64,000 nt of DNA, taken from Parasponia andersonii (lineage: Eukaryota > Streptophyta > Magnoliopsida > Rosales > Cannabaceae). Within the stretch, counting starts at the first letter, position 1; each line of letters opens with the position of its first letter. The notes under the pieces are model-generated. The model worked only from the letters and a program-made list of their open reading frames with translations, had not been told where the DNA came from and ran no database searches. The position numbers were made by a program, and so were the translations under genes. The DNA lies in contig JXTB01000554.1 of NCBI GenBank assembly GCA_002914805.1, positions 7,073 to 71,072 on the forward strand. The letters are read 5' to 3'. This document shows positions 26,504 through 39,489 of this stretch, piece after piece.

Positions 26504-26565
26504 ATATATACATATAGTTATTAAATTAATAGGTATATATATACATATAGTTATTAAATTAATAG
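26504..26565. repeat. 29-bp tandem pair
   Basis: ATATATACATATAGTTATTA and the following AATTAATAG occur at 26504-26532 and again at 26537-26565 without mismatch. Confidence 0.92.
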
Positions 26566-27454
26566 ATATTTTTTTTAGTCGTAAAATCATTATTTAACAA
26601 TGATTTAAAGGTTATAATGACGTATATAAAAAGATATATATTATTAATATTATTTTTTTATTATAAAAAATATTTATATAAATTTTAATTGATTAAAATA
26701 ATTAAAAAAAATACATGCGGGATTTCTTGGTGTAAACATATTTGCCGTTTTGCTTTGCATACCAACATATTTTACTTAAAATATATAGTTATATAAGAAT
26801 ATTAGAAAAAGTTAGAAACCTAAATTATGTACATGAAAGAATATTCTTTAATATTACAAATTTCGTATATCTTTCTAAATAAGTTTACTTTAGTAGTATA
26901 ACTTTTGGAAGATTTTTTTTTTTTCAATTTATCCAAATTTAGTAAGATGTAAATCGCATAAACCGTATTATACCAAATTGTATAATGAGGTATGGTTTAG
27001 AGTGATTAATATTAACCACAGTAATTAAAGATTTCATTATATCACAATTTGCGGATTAGTTAAGAATTTCCATTCAGTTTCACCTAATCTATACCACGCT
27101 CACAGTTAATTGCTTGTTCAAACCAACATTAGTATAAGTCGTTGGTAGATTGGTACATTTGTTAAAAAATAAATAGATAAATAAAAACATTTGTTTACGA
27201 CAATTTCTTTTGTTTCCTTTATTTTGTCTTTTTGTTCTGAATTTTTAATTAGCTTTTGAGATAAATATTTTTTTTTCAATATTAGGGATAGGGGAAATTA
27301 ATCTCTAGATCTCAATATTGAAAGACAGATATAGTTATCAACATACTAAGCCTAGGACCACATCTTTTGAGATAAATATTTATCTACTACTAATTGCAAG
27401 CATTTATCATTTTCCCCTAAATATTTTCTTATTGGTTTTTGTAATTTTTTTATA

Positions 27455-27456
<2 letters not shown>

Positions 27457-27497
<41 letters not shown>
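27457..27497. repeat. (TA)n microsatellite
   Basis: About twenty uninterrupted TA units. Confidence 0.95.
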
Positions 27498-27501
<4 letters not shown>

Positions 27502-27905
27502 GGTCAGGTTTCAATAGAATTTTTTATTTTTGCTCTATGGATGGATACTTTGACCAAGTTGAAATGATTTACTATTACAAGTCCTTTTAACCTATAACTA
27601 TTCTATTCTAATTTTTTAGAGAATCAAAACCATTCTATTCCAATAATTTTTTCAATAAGACTTCTTAAAGAAAAAATTTAGAATGATTTTTTTAAGGAAA
27701 AATTTTTTAACAAAATTATTAGTTTCGAATAGTTTGATATATACGGTTGTTTTTTTTTTTTTTTTTTTTTGAAAAAAAAAAATTGATTTTTTTAAAAATG
27801 TAACACAGTTAGTTTTTTTTTGGGGGGGAGGGGGGAAGGAAGGGGGTATACAAATATTTTTTAGAAGCACCATTTGTTTGTTTTGAACAAATAGATAGTT
27901 ATATT

Positions 27906-29742
27906 TGTTAGAACCAAATACACAGTTAGTTTTCTTCGAAAAGAAAAAAGAAATAAAATATACTATAAAAAATGTTTAATAATTAGATCGTTGAGAAATT
28001 GAGGCTTCAATCTTACTAACTCTTATTTTGAAAATAATAAATATTTGATTAAGTACTAATGATTTAACTTGAGTATGTAGTGAAATAGCTTTAAAAATTC
28101 TAACTCAAGTTGATCAAGGAATAAAGCTTGGAGATGGATGCATATTGGAGTTATTAGAATTGAGCTTGAATATGGACAATCAAGATATAAGACCATACTT
28201 AGATCAGGTATATTTCATATTTAGTTTTGTATTTGATTTAGTTCATTATACATAAATTCTCTTTGCATGGGCTTATACTTTTTAAAAGAGTTTTCAAACT
28301 ATCTAAAGCTTAAAATGATTATTTTATTATAGAAATTTGAAAATAGAAAACAATGATTTTGAATGGGAAAAATATTTTTTGAAACATGATTTCTTAAGTT
28401 TAAATAAGTTACAAATATATTTAAATTCATAATTATTTAATATAGGCTAAAAAGAGATTTTCTATTTGCAAACTAGAATATGTTTCAGTATGAGTACTTT
28501 CTAAATTATTGTTAAATATCTTTATGAAACTAAGATAAGTTTGTAATAGCTAAAATACTCTTTTCAAATTGATTTCTAATATTTTTAAAGTTTTTAAAAC
28601 AAATTTAGAAGTTAGTTTTTGACAAATGCCAAAAACTGTCAAAATCTGAAAAATAGCCAAATGCTGAAACTGCCAAAATAAGTAGGATTTTCAGTATACC
28701 AAAAATGGCAGCGACAAAAAAATTTATCGTTAAAATTCAACCGTTAAAAAAGTTCTACCAATGGCTAGTGTTTTCGGTTGACCGAAAACTCACTTTCGGT
28801 TTACTAAAAAATGGTAAAAAGTGTGTTTAACAATTATAAATAACTAGTTTTCATACAAGCTTATAAATAGAAGCTATTTAAAGACTTAAAAAAATTTTGT
28901 ATGAACCTAAATTATTATCCAACTACTTTCAAAGTGCAAAAATATATTTTTAGACTAAATTAACTTTCAAATCATATTGAGCTAATCTTAAATCATCTAT
29001 TGTACATTGTTTTCAAATCTCCTAAGCTAGAATTATATTTATTATTTAGTGATGAGAGTTCTTAAGTGTTTTCACTCTTATATTGAAAAACTATTGAGTG
29101 TAAGATGTGATTGGTATCGGAGTCATAAACAAGCGTACATAGGTGAAATTGCCACTGGAGTCAACACTATCCGATTTAGGTGAGGTTGCCACTTGAGTCT
29201 AAATAACCCAAGTATAGGTGAGGTTGTCATCGGAGTCTAAACATCCCGTGAGTTGGTGAGATTGACACCATTGTCTAAATAATCTGTGTAGGTGAGGATT
29301 AGCACTGGAGTCAAAACAATCCAAGGTTAGGTTTGATAGAGCCAGAGTCAATACTATTGTAAAGGTATGGGTGAGCCTAAGAATGATTCACTCTATCTGT
29401 ACAAGGGTCGATCAAGCCTATAAACTTGCCAAGGGCCGGGGGCTAGGGATGTAAGCAAACCATCGTATTTGTCGAACCTCGTAAGAACCAAGTTTGCACT
29501 TTCTCTATCCCTACACTCTTTATTTTATTGCAAGCTATTTATTTGAGTGTTTGATATTTAGTGTGCTTAATATACTTGGTATTAAAAACGTCTTGTGTTC
29601 ATTCTTTATTTTCTTGCTCTTGTTGCAACATATGCACTTGTTCTTGCAACAACTTTTCATACATGTGTTACAATATAATTAATTAATTATTAAAATTAAT
29701 TAATTAGTTAATTATTTGGTAATATCTAAAACAGTTCTTTCA
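27906..29742 (+). repeat. 5' LTR region of the SIRE-type element (start uncertain)
   Basis: The right edge is set by the terminal TTTCA followed by AT and the primer site. The proposed start, TGTTAGAACCAAA, resembles the 3' LTR start TGTTAGGTCTAAA. Near 28.1 kb AACTCAAGTTGAT is also shared with the 3' LTR. Otherwise the sequence is unlike the 3' LTR until about 29578, after which both copies run together (AAAAACGTCTTGTGTTC, then TTGTTGCAACATAT). It contains the tandem repeats at 29.11-29.35 kb. Confidence 0.55.
29110..29345. repeat. degenerate tandem repeat of about 45-50 bp in the 5' LTR region
   Basis: Variants of TAGGTGAGGTTGCCACTGGA followed by GTC(T)AAA(C/T)AA(T)CC recur about five times with 10-25% variation. 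The block is absent from the 3' LTR of the same element. Confidence 0.8.
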
Positions 29743-29744
29743 AT

Positions 29745-29756
29745 TGGTATCAGAGC
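29745..29756 (+). other. primer binding site of the SIRE-type element
   Basis: TGGTATCAGAGC, the standard plant Copia site complementary to the 3' end of initiator-Met tRNA, two bases after the LTR end. Confidence 0.95.
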
Positions 29757-32700
29757 AGAGTCACTTAATTTTTAGTGAGATTTTGGGATTTTCTTATCTG
29801 TTTTCTATTAGTATGTCTCTTCTAAATGAAGGAGGATCAATTTCTCGTCCACTGTTGCTAGATGGAAACAACTACCCTTATTGGAAGACTAGGATGAGAA
29901 CACTCGACATTAAAGCTTGGAGGTCTATTCTTACAGGTTGGTCTCCTCCTATTGTCAAAGCTGATAATGGAACAACCTCATTGAAATCCGAGATTGATTG
30001 GTCACCTTAGGTTGATTTGTTGGCAAGTTTCAACACCAAGCTCTACATGCCATTTTCAATGGATATGATATAGAGTAAATCAAGTTGATTTCTTCATATG
30101 AAACCACCAAGGAGTTGTGGGAAATCCTTCAAACTCATTTTGAAGGCTTAGGTAATGTAAAGTGTAATAAACTCGCATCTCTTACAACTCGATTTGAGCA
30201 AATACGTATGGAAGAAAATGAATCTTTGTCTCAATATCATGCAAAACTGTGTGATATTGCTAATGAATTGTTTACTCTTGGTGAAAAGATTCCTGAAGCT
30301 GCTCTAGTAAGAAAAATTATTAGGTCTCTTTCTGATCGTTTTCAACAACCTAAGATTGTTGCAATTGAAGATAGCAAAAATCTAGACATCATGAAGGTTG
30401 AAGATTTGATGAGTTCTCTTCGAGCATTTGAAATGAATATAATGGTAAGAAAGAAAGAGAAATATATTGCTCTTAAATCCTCACAAGAAAATGTTTGAGT
30501 GACAAATGAGGAAGAAGATGGTGACGAACTTGCTTTACTTACAAAAAAATTTAAAAAAAATCTTAAGGAAAGTAGGCAAGAACTCTGGTTCTATTTCATT
30601 CTCATCCAAATCAGGTAAGACCTCCTCTAAATCTCCTGATTCTTCTAACAAGAAAGGTGTTCAGTGCAGAGAATGCCAAGGATTTGGGCACATACAATTT
30701 GAATGTGCAAACACGTTGAAAAAGAAGCCTAAATCCTTCGCATCAACTTGAAGTAATGAATAATCTGAAGGCAGCCAAGAATGTGACAACAATGTAAGTA
30801 ATCATGTTGCTTTTGTTAGTTCATTTTTTCCGAGTAATCTTTGTCATGTGTAGGAAAAATCAATTGTTTGTTATATAGTCTCGGAAGTTAATGACAAAGA
30901 ATTGCATTTGACTGAATCCGAATCTGATTTGGATACTCATGAAGATTCACTTGTGATGCATACAAAAAACTGTATGCTCAATGGGAATGTATTTGTGCTG
31001 AAAATCGTGGTCTGGTAAAAACCAATTCTCTTTTGATTGAGTATAAAGAAAATTCTTTTAAAAGAATTCAAGAACTAGAATTAACTGTTGATAAAAAAGA
31101 ATGAAAATTAAAAGAGGTTTCTATGGAACTTAAGTGAACAATGAAATCTCTCAAAATGCTTAATTTTGGTTCATCTCAATTAGATCATATTTTGACTTCT
31201 AGTAAGTTTTCTGGTGATGTTACTGGACTTGGTTTTAAAGGTGAATGTTCAAGAACAAAAACTGTTTTTGTGAAAGAATCAGTTATTGCTCATGTCAGAA
31301 CACCTATTGTTGCAACAACAGGTTCAAAGAAAATTTCTGCACCCGTCAACACATCACTTGTAGCAACAACAGGATCTCGTTCAACATTCAGAAATGGCTT
31401 TGGTTTTGTACCACCAGCAGGTAAATATAGCAAACTTGTTGCAATAATAGATTCGTTCATAACAAGCAAAGGTAAGAGATTCATACCCATTTGTCATTTT
31501 TATGGTGTTAAAGGTTATATTCGGCCTAGATGCTTTACCATGATGAGTTTACTAGAAAATAATTATTTTAAAAAGTCATTTTTGGATTCTTCTCAAAGAA
31601 AAACTCCAAAACCAAAAATTGATTTAAAAAATAATGCCTGAAAGATATGGGTAAGAAATTCTGACCTTAATTATTTTGCCTCTTTTACTTGTCTAAGAAC
31701 TAGTGCTACTAACTCGTGGTATTTTGATAGTGGTTGTTTCAGGCATATGACAGGTGACAGGTCCATCCTGACAAACTATAAAATTGTCACTAAAAGTATG
31801 GTGACATTTGGTGATGGTGTGAGGGGGAGAGTTCTCGGCATTAAAACTCTCAACATTGATGGTTTTCCGAAACTGAAGAGGTGATGCACATAGAAGGTCT
31901 GAAGGCTAATTTGATTAGCATAAGTCAACTATGTGACTTAAATTTGAACGTGCAATTCACTAATGAAAGGTGTCAAGTCTTGGACATTTCAGGTAAGTAT
32001 CTGTTGGAAGGTTTCAGATCTTTAGATAATTGTTACACTATCTCTCCTAGTACACACACATGTCATAAAACTTCTTTGAATAATTCTAATTTGTGGCATG
32101 AAAGACTTAGTCACTTGAATTTCAAAGCACTAAGAAAACTGGGAAGTATTAGTGCTGTTCGTGGTTTACCATCTCTTCGTAAACAATCTTCTGAAGTGTA
32201 TGGACCATGTCAATATGGAAAGTAACAGATATCCACACACAAGGTAATTCAACAGATTTCAACATCAAAGGTATTGGAATTATTACAAATGGATCTGATG
32301 GGTCCTATGCAAACAACAAGTGTGGCAGGTAAATATTACATCTTTATTTGTGTTGATGATTTTTTTAGGTTTACTTAGGTTGCGTTTTTGAGAGAAAAAT
32401 CCAATACTTTTGATGTTTTTAAGAGTCTGTGTTTGAAACTAAGAAATGAGAAAAATTGTAACATTGGCAGGATTGTGAGAATAAAAAGTGATCATGGAAA
32501 GGAATTTGAGAATTCTATTTTCACTAAGTTTTGTGATGATCATGGTATTGCTCGTGAGTTTTCTTATCCTAAAACACCACAACAAAATGGTGTTGTAGAA
32601 AGGAAAAATCGTACCTTGCAGGAAATGACCCATGTGATGCTAAATAGAAATAGATTACCAAAGAAGTTGTGGGCTGAAGCAATAAAAACGGTATGTCATA

Positions 32701-35700
32701 CCATAAATCGTGTTTATTTGAGACTAGGTACAAAAATGACACTATATGAGATCTAGAAAGGAAAGAAACCCAATGTAAGTTACTTTCATGTCTTTGGTAG
32801 CACATTTAATATTTTGAATAATCGTGAATACTTGGGTAAGTTTGATGCAAAAAGTGATATTGATGTGTTTCTCAGTTATTCTAATAATAGTAGGGCATAT
32901 CGTGTGTATAACATGAGAAGCCAAACCATTATGGAGTCTGCTAATGTGGTTGTTGATGACTGTAGTGATTTTTTTGAATTTTCAAAGGAAGAAATTATAA
33001 ACAATTTTACTGATGAAACTATTTATTCAACGGAATCAGTTGTTGCAATAACTAAATCTACTAAGAAATTTGATGTTACAATAATAGAATCGCAAGCAGT
33101 TTCTTCCAATTCAGAAATTCCTGAATTATCCATAAAGGATGATGAGTTTCTTAAAATCTTTCTAGAAAAAGATCATCCTCCAGAGTGAAGAAAAATCACC
33201 CAACAAATCTCATTCTTGGTAAGTTACCATGGTCACAAGGAAAAGGTACGTAAATCTTGCTCAATATGTTTGCTTTGTTTCTATGGTTGAGCCTAAAAAT
33301 ATCAAAGAGGCTCTACTTGATGAATTTTGGGTAAAGGCTATGCAAGAAAAGTTAGAATAATTTTCTCGTAATGATGTTTAGACTCTTGTTCCTAGACCTA
33401 ATCATACAAATGTCATTGGTACCAAATGGATTTTCAAAAATAAGTCTGATGAATTTGATAATATTGTGAGAAATAATGTAAGATTGGTTGCCCAAGGATA
33501 TACTCAAATTGAGGGCATTGACTTTGATGAAACTTTTGCTTCAGTAGCTAGATTAGAGTCTATCATGTTACTTCTTACAATAGCTTGTGTCATAGGTTTC
33601 AAATTATACCAAATGGATGTTAAAAGTACTTTTCTAAATGGTATTTTGAATTAAAAAGCTTATATTAAACAGCCTAAAGGATTTGAAGACCCACATTTGC
33701 CTAATCATGTTTTCAAATTAAAAAAGGCACTATATGGGTTAAAACAAACTCCTAGGGCATGGTATAAGAGATTGACAATTTTCTTGATTGAAAGAGGTTA
33801 CAAGAGAGGGGGAGTGGACAAAACACTTTTTATCAAACACTTTGATTTTGGTATTATTATTGCTCAAGTATATGTGGATGATATAGTGTTTGGCTCTACT
33901 TTTAACTCTAAAGTGCAGGAGTTTGTCAATCAAATGAAGGAAGAATTCGAGACGAGCATAGTTGGAGAACTCACATATTTTTTGGGTTTACAGGTTAAAT
34001 AGTTTGAGGATGGCATTTTTATTTTTCAAACCAAGTATGCCAAGAACCTTGTTTCTAAGTTTGGTCTTGAAAAAGCCAAACAATTTTGCACCTCTATGAG
34101 CACAACGCTGAAATTGACAAAAGATGGAGGAGGGGTAAATGTTGATCCAATATTGTACAGAAGCATGATAGGTAGTCTTCTTTACCTTACTGCTAGTCGT
34201 CCTAATATTAGTTACAGTGTTGATGTGTGTGCAAGATACTAGAGTACTCCTAAGGAATCTCATATTACTGCTATTAAGAAAATTATTCGCTATGTGAGTA
34301 GTACTCTTGATTATGGTATTTGGTATTCTATAGATACTAATGTGAATTTTACAGGATATAGTGATGCGGACTGGGCAGGTAATGCAGATGATAGAAACAG
34401 TACAAGTGTTGGTTGTTTCTACCTTAGAAACAACTTGGTTTCATGGCACAGCAAAAAACAGAATTCGATTTCTCTGTCAACAGCTGAGGCAGAGTACATT
34501 GTTGTTGGAAGTTATTGTACACAACTTCTCTAGATGAAACAGATACTTGCTAACTATGGCTTTGATATAGATGTTATGACTGTGTTTTTTGATAATATAA
34601 GTGCAATAAATATTTCAAAAACCCAATGCAACATTCTAGGACAAAGCATATAGATATCCGTCATCATTTTAGAAGGGAATTGGTTGACAACAAAACAATC
34701 ATTTTAGAACATGTTCAGACTGAAAAGCAGATTGCAGACATTTTTACCAAAGCCCTTGATTCTGTAAAATTTGATTCCTTGAGGTAAGCCTTAGGAATCT
34801 GTTGTGTTTAAGTTTCTTGTGTTTTTGTGTTTTTGTGTTTTTCAGTTTCAGTCAAAAATATTTCTTTTGAATAAAAAGATGTTGATAGAGATAAAGAGTG
34901 TATAAAGAGTTTAGATAATATCTTTTTAATTTTTGTTATAAACTAGAGTGTTTAATTATTTTGAATTGTTGTTATTTTGACATTAAAATCTCCAAATTCT
35001 TAAATCTTGATGAATTTTTTGGATCGATTTTTAGCTGACCAACTTTGTTTTAATGATCTCATGAAACCTAGTTGTGGAACAGGTCTCATGAATAGAAAGA
35101 GCTACCAACTCTGAAGTGTGAAAGCCGTCTTTGAGTAATTTGGGACTCTGTATCACCAACATAGAGAGAATAATCTACCTCAGAGATAGTATGAAAGCTA
35201 CTATCATGAGTACTTAAAATAAAGGTAGTAAATATATATATATAATAATAATAAAAACACTACCTATTGTGTAAAATAAAAAAAAANAGGAATTTTGAGA
35301 AAATTATAAAGGATAAGTCAGTTAATTTTTCATCCAGTTTATTCATCTTAATTTTATAGATAAGGAGATATATTTGTCAAAATTTTAACAATTTATTATA
35401 ATTTTAAAATCTTTTTTGTTTCAGGAATAAAATTGATATAATCTTCTTCGTTATCCTCTTTTTATCAAAATTATATCTTGAGTTTATGGAAATAAATTGG
35501 CTGAAATTGTGTTATTTTTGTGTGTGCTGATTTTTTTTAATTTAAATAATAATAATAATAATAATAATAACAAAGTGCAAATCATTTTTCATTTTTGGAA
35601 AGTTTGCAATCTTATTACTTCACTTGTTGCAACATGTTAAAAAATTTCCTATTTTATTCTAATCAACCAGTTTCCTGATTTTGTGTTTGGGAAATCACCA

Positions 35701-35879
35701 AAAATTCTGATTTGAATTTTGAATTTCCTAATTTTATGGCGGATTGGTTCTATAAATGTGGCCTAATTGAATGAGTTAATTTTTAACCTAATATTTCTCT
35801 CACTCATGCTCACTCTTTTTGCCTCTACTTCAGCCATTTCTTCTTTTTCTTTCTCTCTTCTTGTTTTTGCCTTGAGTTT

Positions 35880-37815
35880 CATATTTCACACTCAACATTG
35901 GTGAAGACTCGTGGTGGTATTGCTTCAAAGAAACTTCAGACTTCTTCACCTGCTGTCAAGAACACTCCCATGAAGAAGAAGAAAATGAACCCTCCAGGTT
36001 CGTCCTCTGCCTCTGCTAAAAAACCTCAATCTGAGGTCTCGAAACCAGTCACCGTGCCACCCAAAATGGTGGCAACTGCTTCTCCACCTCCGGTTGTACC
36101 AGAACTTGAGCCCATTAAAGAAGCTGAAGAATCGGGTGAAGATTCCTCTCAAGCCGAGATTGAAGATGATAGTGGTTCTGATGACAAAGCCACTGCGGAG
36201 GACGAAGAAGAAGCCGAAGATGCAACAAAATCAACGAAAGCCCCAAAATCTATTGTGGCTGCCAAATCGATTCCATCCCCGTCTATTGCAACACCGGCAA
36301 AAATCAAGAAATCTGGAGGAATGAAATCCGTTGCAACAAAGGTTGTTTCTTTTGAATCATCAAAACCTAATGATGTTGTAACAACTGTTAAAGCCACTCC
36401 TTCAGTGAAGTCAAAGAAGCCTACTCCAAAGAAGACTGAAGCTTCAAAATCTTCAAAGGCTTCTAAAGTTGTTGCAATAACTATTGTCTCTGTTCCATCC
36501 GCCCCTGTTCCCGTTACAACAACACCATCCAAACCTGGAACAATTACGATGGGAATTGAAGAAAATCTATTCATGGAGACTGAGCTATCTAAAGCATAAT
36601 CCGACATTCTAGAAGAGCCTGAAAGTTCAAAGAACGGTGATGATGATGAACCTGAGATTGAAGTGCCCGAATCATCAAAGGACAACGGCAAATTTATTCA
36701 ATCCGACACTCCTGAGAGGTATGTTATTTCTCAAGTCTATTCTACTTCATTTTATACCATAGAGAATGAAGCTTTGATGAAATATTATGAAAAAAAAAAC
36801 ATTTTGGGATGAAAGAAACTTCAATCTAGATTCATTTAAGTCCTTAGGAATAGTCAAAATTCTTAAGGATCTTTAGTGGATGAAAACTGTGACTGGTTTT
36901 GAGGGATATATTCCTAAAATAGTCCAAGAATTTTATTGCAATATACATGAAGATATGGCTGACCCTTTGAGTCCTTTTTATCAGAAAGTCTATGTTAGAG
37001 GTATGTATATGATTTTTTTTTCTTGACTATTGCTGATTTCTTGGATATACCTATGGTGGAATTAGATGAGTATGAAAAAGATTGTGCAATTGATAATGTG
37101 GCATCTGAATTGCTTGGTGATGTCACTGTTTGGCCGGATGATTCACATGCTTAAAATCTTGTGAGCTGACTTATAAGTATTCTGGTTTGCACAAGATTGC
37201 ACAACATAACTGGTGGCCAACAGCTCATCAACCCACCATTGCCAAAAATTTCGCATGTTTGCTATTTGATATTGGCACAGGTTTACAAGTCAATCTTTCT
37301 CAGATTATTTTTCATGTGATTTATGATTTTCGTGGAGAAAGAAAGAAGAATCAAAAGCTGCCATTCCCTAACCTGATTTATGGGATTCTTCAAACAGCAA
37401 CATTCTTTGAAGCTTCTAAGTGATTTTCTCTCTCCAGTTCTACCTACTATTTCTTATAGGTTGAAGGAAAAAGAGATTGCTGAACCACCTGTTGCAACAA
37501 CTGCCAAATCTAAGAAGAAGACAGTTGCTATCAAAAAGTCTTCTCCTATTACAACACCTTTTGTTATAGTATCTCAAGAGTCTATAGAGTTAGAGAATTT
37601 GAAAGCTGATCAGGTTAAGCAGACTGAGCGACTAAGGGCCATTGAAAAAGTGCAAAAGGAGATTCTTGATCGGTTGACAGCTGCCTTTGCCACTCCATCA
37701 GATGTTGCTCCCCATCCCTCTAGATCTTCCCAACCTGAAGTACCAGCATCTCCACTTATTGCAACAAGTCCAGAAAAGCAAGCTAAGAAATGCAACAAGA
37801 AGATGCAGCTTTGAT
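35880..37815 (+). pseudogene. extra coding-like stretch after pol of the SIRE-type element, fossil
   Basis: Between RNase H and the 3' LTR lies protein-like sequence in more than one frame. The first part (about 35.9-36.6 kb) opens VKTRGG and is low in complexity, rich in Lys, Ser, Pro, Thr and Ala with an acidic run. The middle (about 36.8-37.3 kb) has wording such as GYIPKIVQEFYCNIHEDM, reminiscent of the domain annotated as putative plant transposon protein in many plant retroelements. The end (about 37.5-37.8 kb) is again Ser/Ala/Lys-rich. SIRE elements are known for a third gene here, sometimes called env-like. No membrane segment is evident. The stretch is broken. Confidence 0.65.
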
Positions 37816-38120
37816 TATTTCTGTTTGCTTTGCAGGAACTTGCTGCATGGACTTTATTTCTTTCTTTTGTTTCCAGAATCTAGATTTCATTTGTTTTGGA
37901 TTTAAAACTTCATATTTGGTTTGTTATTTTACTTTAGCCCTCTTTTGACAAAAAAAGAGACATCATGAGAAGAATTTTTCTTTCTGGATATCTTATTTTC
38001 ATGGAGAGTAAGTTGTTTTTGATGAGGAAATTTAACCATCTGTTTTGCAGGTTGTTATACTAGAGTTCTTTGTGTTCTTTCTCAAGTTGATTTTGCCAAA
38101 AGGATTCCAAAGGAGGAGAT

Positions 38121-39489
38121 TGTTAGGTCTAAAAATTTGGCATTCTAAGTGGCAAAGTTTTGAGAACTCAAGTTGATAAAAAGAAGAAGATGTTGTTACA
38201 ACAAGTCTAAAGTTATTACAACAAGTCTGATGTTGTTACAACAATTGAAACTTGCATTTTTCTTTATACAGAAACCTTCTAGAATGTGCCCAAACATGTT
38301 TTGTTTCCATATTTGATGATTCTGGTGATAATATAGGTGAAATATAAATGAAATTTCGTGCATAGCTGTATAGGATATTTTTCCTATTAATTTTCAAACA
38401 ATTCATTTTATATTTACTATATATATCATTGATTATTTCCTCATTCTTTTGTCCTTGATTGATATCTGATTGCATCTTCTTAATCAATAAATTTGGACAG
38501 GTTTCTGAAGAGAATTCATAAGGATTTTCGTCCTTAATTATTACTGGAAATTTGCTCATCAATTAATTAAGTTTCTTTTAGTTAATTGATTTGATTTGAT
38601 GAGTTGTTATTATCAAATTTCCTAATCTGTTGCAACAACTCCGGATATTTAAGGAAAAATTGATTAATTTTCTTAAATCTTGGCTTTTGATTGATATTAA
38701 TTGAAATATGACTTTCTAGATTAATTATCAATCTTTGGTAGGTTGAATAAAGATTTTCAGCTATCTAAAATGTGTCCAAACCAAATCAAATGAGCAGTCA
38801 TAAATCTGGACATTTTCCTAGTAATTTTCTGGTTGATTACAACATTTATGGAAAGATTTTGATTTTGTTATTAACTCTTTCCTTATTTAATTTCAGCATA
38901 TTTACACTACAATGGATGACCAAGGGGGTTGGCATTTACCTATAAAAGCTCTACCACTCTAAGAAATTATTTATGCACTTTATTGAGAGAAATATACTTA
39001 GAGAGAGCTTTTGTTTGTAAGGCATAGAGCATGTTCTATGGCTATTAAGTGACTTAGAGAGCTTTAGGGTTTTTTTATATACTTTATTTGAGTGCATCTT
39101 GTTCATCGGGAGGAAGAACAATACGTCTTTGGGAGGAAATAGATCAAGGATCAACAAGACGAGGGGAGCTCGCTAAATAAGATTAGTGAAGTCGTTACAA
39201 CGCATTGCGGCAATTGAAAAGATGGAGTCTTTTATTACGTAATCAATTGGTGTTTTTAATTTTTATACTTTACTAATTTGTTTAAACTCTGGGCGTGGCT
39301 CCATGAAATAGGAGAGGTCCGAACCACTTTAAAAACGTCTTGTGTTCGTTCTTTATTTTCTTATTCTTGTTGCAACATATACACTCGTTGTTGCAATAAC
39401 TCTTCATATATGTGTTACAACATAATTAATTAATTATTAAAATTAATCAATTAATTATTTATTTGATAATACCTAAAACAGATCTTTCA
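38121..39489 (+). repeat. 3' LTR of the SIRE-type element
   Basis: Starts TGTTAGGTCTAAAAATTTGG directly after the purine tract and ends AAACAGATCTTTCA, matching the end of the 5' LTR region (AAACAGTTCTTTCA). Three GTTGTTACAACA-type motifs lie in its first 120 bp. 1369 bp long. Confidence 0.85.

Larger units (their letters stand above)
26263..27905. other. intergenic spacer between two Copia elements
   Basis: Very AT-rich. It holds a tandem pair (26504-26565), a (TA)n tract (27457-27497) and A/T/G homopolymer runs near 27.75-27.85 kb. The minus-strand open frame at 27652-27873 is just translated homopolymer. Confidence 0.6.
27906..39489 (+). mobile_element. Ty1/Copia SIRE/Maximus-type retrotransposon, fossil, with unlike LTRs
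   Basis: The interior runs from a perfect initiator-Met primer site (TGGTATCAGAGC, 29745-29756) to a purine tract AAAGGAGGAGAT just before 38121. In order it carries gag (about 29.8-30.75 kb, with knuckle CRECQGFGHIQFEC), protease (about 31.7 kb, WYFDSGCFRHMTGD), the pre-integrase block WHERLSHLNFKALRKLG (about 32.1 kb), integrase (about 32.3-32.8 kb), reverse transcriptase (about 33.4-34.0 kb, YVDDIVFGS) and RNase H (about 34.3-34.8 kb, LSTAEAEY). A further coding-like stretch lies at about 35.9-37.8 kb, the place where SIRE elements carry an extra gene. The element is clearly decayed, with more than ten breaks. The right edge is firm; the left edge is uncertain because the two LTRs agree only over their last 165 bp or so, and no target duplication matches. 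Age cannot be read from the LTRs. Confidence 0.9.

Noticed and set aside
27280-27370. SINE-like wording (ATTAGGGATAGGGGAAATTAATC, CTAAGCCTAGGACC)
   Set aside because: No A tail, no flanking duplication and no second copy in the window.
27652-27873. Minus-strand open frame of Lys and Phe runs
   Set aside because: It is translated homopolymer A/T/G runs with no protein features.
36149-36691. 180-codon minus-strand open frame
   Set aside because: It is the complement of the low-complexity stretch of the SIRE-type element; its Ser/Gly/Val richness mirrors the other strand.
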